The notes beneath the pieces are model-generated. The model saw only the letters and a program-made list of their open reading frames with translations. It ran no database searches and was not told where the DNA came from. From positions 1 to 15,691 of the forward strand of contig JABVXU010000905.1 of assembly GCA_013365365.1 (NCBI GenBank): a stretch of 15,691 nucleotides of DNA, read 5' to 3'. The position numbers were made by a program, and so were the translations under genes. The DNA comes from Cruorifilaria tuberocauda. Taxonomy: Eukaryota; Nematoda; Chromadorea; Rhabditida; Onchocercidae. Positions 9,235 to 15,691 of this stretch are shown piece by piece (within the stretch, counting starts at the first letter, position 1; every line of letters begins with the position of its first letter).

Positions 9235-9931
9235 CTGAAAATAATAATGATGTTATTAGCTGGCTTATATCATTTCCATTCCTATCATTGGTAGGAGTGC
9301 CATTCGCGATTCTCATTATGACGATTCTGATAACAGCGATTCGTCTTGCTATTTTTCTGTTTTTCGTTGCATGTGTACAGTGGTGATAAGAGAATATAAA
9401 ATTTTATCATTATACATTTATACTTTCTAATATTTTGATATCATGATAATCATATTTATTGATTGATTATTTTTTTAGTATCATTTTAATTATTGGAATC
9501 GGTAAATTTTCGATTATTGTACATTGAAAAATTTTTGTATGCTAAATTTCATTTTAAATTTAAGAATGTTTCAGAAACATCAAAAAGGGATTGCATTTAT
9601 CTTTTTTTTTTTCATATTTGAAATTTGAAAACTCGAAATAGTCAAAAAGTAAAGAAAATCATTAAATTATTGAAAATTCAGGGAGACTTTATGAAAGTTA
9701 AACTTTTCAAAATCCTAAAATCTAATCGATAGGATATTTGTAATCCAAACTCTCTTAAAGAATTAGGACAAATAGGAAGAAAATTGAAAAGAGGAGTAAA
9801 TCCGGAAGAAAATTGAACAAGAATAATTAAAAAGTGTATGTATTCTTGATCAACAATCAGACAAATGAATCAGCAAAAGATATAATATAAACGTGAGAAA
9901 AGCATAGATGAAAGATAGAAATCAGCAAAAT

Positions 9932-10240
9932 AGTTCGATGAACTAGAACAAATGCAAAGAAAAAATGCTTTTAAGAAAAATCAGGGGAGAAAATTCGGCA
10001 AACCGGAACAAATGCAAAGAAGAAAAAGAAAGAGCTTAGAGAAAAATCAAAAAAAAATAATTCGATAAACCGGAAAAAATAAAAAGAAAAAAAAACTTTC
10101 GGTGAAGAATTAGGAAACGAATTCAGTAAACCGGAGCAAATGCAAAAAGAAAAAGAAAAACTCTTAGAAAAAAATCAGGAAAAGAATTCAGTAAACCGGA
10201 GCAAATGTAAAGAAGAAAAGCTGAAAGAGCTTTAGTAGTT
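9932..10240. repeat. Degenerate minisatellite, about five units of 60-67 bp
   Basis: Units begin near 9932, 9992, 10059, 10120 and 10185. Each carries a (A)TTCxxTAAACCGGAxCAAATGCAAA-like head and a purine-rich tail with AGAAAAATCAG. Unit lengths vary (60, 67, 61, 65) and the frame is interrupted by stops. In one frame adjacent heads read F-x-KPEQMQ with Lys/Glu-rich tails, resembling a decayed coiled-coil repeat. A fainter relative (TCCGGAAGAAAATTG) lies at about 9800. Confidence 0.75.
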
Positions 10241-12904
10241 TAGAAGAAGATCGAATAGAAAGGAAACGAAAGCCGATACATCATAAATGCGATTTGTTGC
10301 GGCAATGTGAAAATTTTTGATGTTATTTATTATCACATACCTGATCGGCAATTGTTTTCCTAAAACTGATTATCATATCATTCCCATAAATAAAATGAAT
10401 GAACATATAAAAGAATTAATTAGATTGAATTTTAGGAAAGTAAATTTAGAAAAATGTTTTAACCATTCAGAAGGAAGAAAAAACAAATGAAATTTCGGAT
10501 AAATCTAACAAAAACCTGAAATATTTGAAAAGACGGAATGTGATGGAAGTGCAGAATGGAAATGAAAGTCATAAACCGGCTGGAAATTAATGAACCGAAT
10601 CACTCAGACCGTCTTTCGAAACCATAATAGTTAATAGAAAAAGGAAAAAAAAAGAAAGCAAACGATGATTTGGATGAATTTGCAGATGGTTCGAGTACAA
10701 AAATACGGTAAAATATTCTTTTTCCCTTTTTTTTTTAGAAAAAAAACGAACAACAAAAAAAGGAAGCATGAAAAATAAATTTTGATTGACTTTTTTTTAT
10801 CAAATTAAAAAATTTTTGTTAATTTCACAAATCTTGTAGAATATATAAATTAGGTAGTGATAATAATAATTAAGCGAGATAAGAAATAAGATAGAAATTG
10901 AAAAGTTATCGTAGAAATGATTGATAGAGTTTTTTAAGTAACAAAATTTATCACTACTCCTTTTTTAGCAGAAAAAAAAAGGTTTTTCGTAGAATATGAA
11001 CCCATTTTTATCAATTGATTTCATTTTACAGTGTTAAATGATAAGTTAATGGGTTACAGGGAACTGTTCGGAAATTAATCATTGAAATTTCAAAGTGGGA
11101 TAATTAATTGAAAAAAAAAATCGAATAATAATTAATTGGAAACTGGAGATGAAATAATTAATAATTACGATTTAAAATCAATATTGTGGCAATTATCAAA
11201 TCTTAAATCGCATCAATGATAAATTCTTTTGCTGAACGTAGTGGAAAATTAAAATTGGCAATTAAATTAAGTCAACCTTCAAAATGTTTCAATGCTAATT
11301 TATCATAAAATCAATTTACCAATTTTCAAATGTAATCTCAATCTAACTTTAATCCAAATACAAATGGAATGTTCTAATCAGTTATGTTTAAAAGCTTGCA
11401 CTAAGCAACATTTTTAGCTTACAGCATTAATCTTTAAAATGACCGTTGAAACAGGATACAAACTAAAAATTATAGTGATATTGATACGATTATTGGGTGG
11501 TGCTTACGATCTTATACCATAATGAGTGAATAGATAAGAGAAAAGTTCAAGGAAACATTTAGGAGAGAAAGATGGAGTGAAAGGAGGGGGGAATAGGAAA
11601 AGATTGCGAATGATTTCACGGATATCGATGATCAGTTTTATTCAGTAATAGCAACAATTACAACCTGAAAACAAAAGAGAGAAAAAAGGAAGGCAATAAA
11701 TAAACAAGTGTGAAATGTTATAGATCATTAATGTCACAAAAAGCAGATGTTGAAATATTAATAAATGATAATTTCGAAAATTGCTTTACAGAATAAATTT
11801 TAAATCCTAGTTGAAAGTGAAATGGATGAGGAATTAAATTTAAAATGTTAGTCTAATTGAATCTTTCAACCAGTCCTCATAATCATTAGCAGCAATTATC
11901 ACTGATAATCATTTCAGGAGTTAATATTAATCATCATTTTAGAAATTAACAAAATTATCCTTATCTATCCCATAATATATCATATCATTGAACGAAAATA
12001 TGAGTAAAGCAAAACGTACAATTTAATCAGAATTAGAAATAGTCGAATACGAAAATGGATAGAATAAAAAAATAGTTTTAAAACAAAAATATTCAATCAT
12101 GATTTTTCTTTGCTTCCTTAATTTTGTAAATTTAAATTAGCTAACAAATTAGCTAATAATTATTTTTAGCGGTATTTTCCATTAGACTAATTTGATTGAA
12201 ATTTTTCAAAATTAAAAAATTTTTGAAAATTTAAAGTTTTTGTTCTAGTGTAAAACACAAAGATAATATTCAGAGCTAGACAATATAATATAAAAGATGT
12301 TCATGTAAAAATTAATTGAAGAAAATTTCTTAGATTTAAAATTTAAAGTCATTCTTCATTTTTCAAACGATTTTTGAAATTAAGCTGCTTGTAAATTTTG
12401 CTTTAAAGTCTATTAACTTTTTATTCCTAACTTTAACTTATTTATCCATTTAAAGAAACCTACTTGCAGTAATTTGTAACCTTAAACTTTAACCTCTAAA
12501 GACTTTAAGTCTTGAAATGTTTGATTTAAATTTAATGAAAGCATCCGAATTTCATCCAACATAGCATTCATATGTAAAAAACCCACAAATTATTTAGCTG
12601 TAAACAAAAGGAAACACAAGAAAATAAAATTGATTAAACATACTACTTACTTTGAAAGCAGTAACCTAATTTCTCTTATTTAATTCAAATTATGCTAAAT
12701 TTATAACAAATAATAATGCAGGATTAGTAAAATTAAACTTCAATTAAATAAATCAAAGATGAAGATAATGAAAAACGAAATTAAAGCTATCAGCAATAAG
12801 CACTGTAATATGGAAAACAGTAGTTTTAAACAAAAGAGAAAAAAGGAATTTTCTTTAAATCATTAATTTGACCACCTACAGGGTATATAGGATAAAATTG
12901 AAAC
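10241..12904. other. AT-rich gene-poor DNA
   Basis: No exon-like frame with supporting splice sites was seen. It holds short tandem motifs (AAATTAGCTAA twice near 12133) and an A/T hairpin near 12199-12232, both cheap in this composition. ACTGATAA at 11901, with flanking ATTATC-act-GATAAT, is a GATA-type palindrome. Confidence 0.5.
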
Positions 12905-12938
12905 AATGATGAAATGCAACATATTGCATTTTATCATT
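12905..12938. repeat. Compact hairpin: 15-bp stem, 4-nt loop
   Basis: AATGATGAAATGCAA and TTGCATTTTATCATT flank CATA. All 15 positions pair if the single G opposite T counts as G-U in RNA. It is less purely A/T than chance hairpins nearby. No gene context explains it. Confidence 0.6.
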
Positions 12939-14170
12939 ACTCTTTCATATTATAAACTTTTGCTTGAAAATTTCCAAAAATTGAATTTTTTTTTAAGTGA
13001 TTAATTTAATTATAGATCAGAAATTTAAATATCGATTATTTAGAGTTTAAAATCAGCAGGATGTTGATAGGATAGCGTTCAATAGTAAAATCATATAAAT
13101 AATAGAATAAAACATTTATGTATTTTCCTACTTTTAACCTTTTCCATCATCTATTTATTATCAAGTAAATTAGTCCATTTGTGTACTTTATTAGTTACGA
13201 TTGATTATTCACTGGTTTGGTTATCAATTCAATAATTCCGTTTTCCGGTTTTTCACTATTCTTCCGTTCTTAAGAAACGTAGCGAAGCACGGGAATACAC
13301 GAATGTGTGTTTAAATTCTCCAAGTTTTCGGACTGGCATAAGTTTATTGAGCTTACTAGGTTAGGAATAAGTTAGAAGAGTGGCAAATTCTATGATAATT
13401 CTCCGAGAATTCATACCTGGTTCAGCTAACATATAAATGAACTTCTAATACCTGTCTAAATTATCTTTTTTATTAAATGAGTTAACAGTAATGTACAAAT
13501 TAACGTCGCTAATAATGATTAATATAATAACTACATATGTAAGCATTAATGTTTTAAAATTAATTTTCTCATAGGTTGATTAATTACCACTGAATTTTTG
13601 CATCAAACTATTGATTATCCAATTTTAAAATTTTGAAATTATCAAAATTATCAAGTTCTATTGATAATGAACAAGACGAATAGTTCACAAGAGCAAGAAA
13701 AATAATGAATAATCGTATTTCAATCAATCGATAAATGATATCGAATATCGAAGAGAATATGATTTTTATATTCATCGCCCTATTATTCACTTCTAAAATC
13801 TTCATTCAGATTAATTTAATAAAAAGCAATAATATTTTGCAAGAAAAAAAGAAAATCTCTAATCCAATCGAATGAAATTAAGAAGTAAAATTAAATATAG
13901 AAAAGAAATAAAAATAATCTAAACTTATTTCTTCATTTCTAATATGCCATAATTATATTGATCCATAAAAGATTGAAATTTTTTCAAAAAAAAAACAAGA
14001 AAGGAAGAAAATCCAATTCACTCCATTTCAATGAACTCTTCATCGAGAAACGATCAGAAGAGGAAGAATGATTTAAAATTCAATGACAATTGATATACGG
14101 AACAGTATTGCATTTCTATTATTAAAAAAAACGAAACCCAAATTAGGACCGGAAATTGCTCATATTATCG
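12939..14170. other. AT-rich gene-poor DNA with a possible transposon scrap
   Basis: Near 13276-13300 the run ACGTAGCGAAGCACGGG stands out for its G+C content. A 15-bp odd palindrome (AATTCTC-c-GAGAATT) lies at 13397-13411. The remainder is unremarkable; no exon recognised. Confidence 0.4.
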
Positions 14171-14313
14171 TTATTACTATCATTATTATTATTATCATTA
14201 TTATTATTATTTATTACTATTACTATTATTAATTATTATTATTATTATTAAATTATTATTATTATTAATTATTATTAATTATTAATTATTATTATTATTA
14301 TTAATTAATTATT
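14171..14313. repeat. Imperfect ATT microsatellite, about 143 bp
   Basis: Runs of TTA/ATT units are interrupted by TAC, ATC and AATT variants. Typical simple-sequence expansion in AT-rich nuclear DNA. Confidence 0.92.
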
Positions 14314-15080
14314 CAAAAATGAATAGATAATATTTTTTTACTTCTAGCAATTATTGCATTATAAAATTTATTGAATTCATGATGAAAAAAATTTTCTATT
14401 CAAAAATAAAATTAAAATTATAGCGTTGTTATTTTATCCCTTTGTTTTTAATTCACATTTTAGAAAATTTAATGAAAAGGTAAGAAAATAGAAATTATTA
14501 GCAACTGTAAAAGTTCAAAAAATCAACTTTTCATCACTATAACTCTGCAGGATGAAATTAATTAATTAATAACTGAAATATTTGAAAAATTAATGCTTAG
14601 CTTTTTTAATTATTAATAATACTAATATAAAATAATGATAGCAAAAATTTTAATAGTAATGATTTTGGAAAAAAAATGAAATCGAAAAGTTTTTCGCTTT
14701 TTCCAATTTTTTTTTAACTTGTCAATTTTTTTTCTTCTTAATTGAAAGCGGATCTGAAATTACCGTAACACGTATAATTAGGAAAAGCACGTTTCAGCCG
14801 GTTAATTAATAATAATTGCGGAAGTTATCCAAATGTGCTAGTATGATAAATGGAAGTGAAAAGAGAAGAAAAGGAAGTGAAAACCGGAAAAACAAACAAA
14901 TCACTTGGTATTACGAACGGAAAATAGTAAAATTAGAATATGAATACCATATAAGATGTATGAGAATTACTGGAACAACGAAACAAAACAAAAAAAAAAT
15001 ACGGCCGGAAAAAGAAACGGAATAGCGGATGGAAGAATATAAAATATCAAAGTTTTTTTTCTTTTGTTTTTCTCTAATTA
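14314..15080. other. AT-rich non-coding DNA
   Basis: It contains an open but featureless Lys/Arg-rich frame near 14816-15025, judged spurious, and TAATTAAT runs. No gene recognised. Confidence 0.5.
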
Positions 15081-15125
15081 TTTCCTTCTCTTCTCGTAAT
15101 TAATTAATTAATGAGAAGGAAAGAG
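15081..15125. repeat. Foldback around TAATTAATTAATTA
   Basis: TTTCCTTCTC and TTCTCGTAATTAA on the left face TTAATTAATGAGAAGGAAA on the right. Two overlapping left-arm copies of TTCTC can pair alternatively with the single GAGAA, giving a stem of about 15-18 bp with a small bulge. Confidence 0.5.
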
Positions 15126-15640
15126 AATGAAGTTAAGAAATTATCCTTCCGATATTTATTAATCAACTGATAACTGTTGATTGCTAGCGATAAAGCGAAC
15201 TGTTACTAATTAAGCTAAGCAATTAATGAATTATATGGATAAATTGAATGTGTAAGAAAGATTTATCTTTCTTTCACTGATTTACCTCATTTTTCAGCGA
15301 GAAATTTTGCTTCATTTTATTATCATTTCTTTACGTTTTTCTTTTCATTTCAACAAAAACATAACTTATCAAAAGATAACTTATCGATTTTATTCTGTTC
15401 TAATTTAGCTCCATTTCTTCCGCTTTTTGATTCTTTTTTGGTTTAATTTCGTCTCTGTTCTAATTTTTTTTAGAATCATTTTTTAACTTTCGGTAAATTT
15501 TATTCCATTTAGTTAAACTTAGGCTTAATTACAGGAGTGATTTAATTACTTTTTGTTCTTTGTAACTAATTTCATTTAAACTCATTAATAAATTTAGTTT
15601 GACACATTACAGCTCCGTATGACAATTATATATCATTACC
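15126..15640. other. AT-rich non-coding DNA with several GATA motifs
   Basis: It holds ACTGATAA at 15166-15173 and CTTATC-aaa-AGATAA-CTTATC at about 15365-15385. No gene recognised. Confidence 0.4.
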
Positions 15641-15650
15641 ATTATTATTA

Positions 15651-15691
<41 letters not shown>
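15641..15691. repeat. ATT microsatellite at the right edge
   Basis: A nearly pure ATT run continues to the last base, so its length is not visible. Confidence 0.92.

Noticed and set aside
10680..10700. tRNA-like T-arm motif GGTTCGAGTAC
   Set aside because: No matching A box, acceptor stem or anticodon arm at the required spacing.
10587..10769. 60-aa minus-strand frame with Phe-rich middle
   Set aside because: The Phe run is the complement of A tracts; no other support.
13608..13805. 65-aa minus-strand open frame with a hydrophobic segment (LFIIFLALVNYSSCS)
   Set aside because: It could mimic a small secreted protein, but composition equals the AT-rich background, the mature part is about 25 residues of low complexity, and no splice or promoter context supports it.
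14816..15025. 69-aa Lys/Arg-rich plus-strand open frame
   Set aside because: It arises from a purine-rich stretch; no recognisable motif and an N-terminus without a convincing ATG.
1..15691. Search for CRISPR arrays, bacterial operons, integrated viral or phage genes
   Set aside because: No regularly spaced repeats, no ribosome-site-preceded gene strings and no viral protein motifs; all repeats seen are simple or degenerate tandem types.

Overview
The window looks like nuclear DNA of an AT-rich invertebrate, most likely a nematode and possibly a filarial or other clade III worm. This rests on base composition (A+T roughly three quarters by eye), the many poly-A/T tracts and ATT microsatellites, introns of about 160-670 bp, acceptors of the (T)TTCAG/TTTTAG type, and one gene of an animal-only signalling family. 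No bacterial operon, CRISPR array, rRNA or convincing tRNA is visible. The organism is an inference; no database search was possible.

The central result is a complete spliced gene on the minus strand. Eight coding exons, read from 7770 down to 4367, join in a consistent phase (GT..AG at all seven introns) into a 315-residue protein. It has a signal peptide, an ephrin receptor-binding domain with four cysteines and the DYFFI-TTSTG-GLENGEGGLC block, a long stalk, and a C-terminal hydrophobic tail typical of GPI anchoring. No single open frame shows more than a fraction of it, so simple ORF calling misses it. Ephrins are ligands of Eph receptor tyrosine kinases; in C. elegans EFN-1 to EFN-4 act in epidermal morphogenesis and neuroblast movement.

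Layout. 1-3827 is AT-rich non-coding sequence with a TAA microsatellite, a strong foldback (321-418) and a duplicated segment (1483-1791). 3828-4366 is the probable 3' UTR. 4367-7791 is the ephrin gene. 7792-9095 is upstream or intronic DNA with a 54-bp alternating purine-pyrimidine tract and palindrome. 9096-9390 is less AT-rich, with a possible 5' exon of the ephrin gene or of another gene and a hydrophobic frame on the other strand. 9932-10240 is a degenerate minisatellite of about 60-67 bp units. 10241-15691 is gene-poor, with a small hairpin, a possible transposon scrap, and large ATT microsatellites near and at the right edge.

I see no multi-gene system. The points most worth checking are the ephrin's unusual Eph-contacting loop, its long stalk, an out-of-frame tandem splice donor, and the origin of the 9.1-9.4 kb and 9.9-10.2 kb segments.
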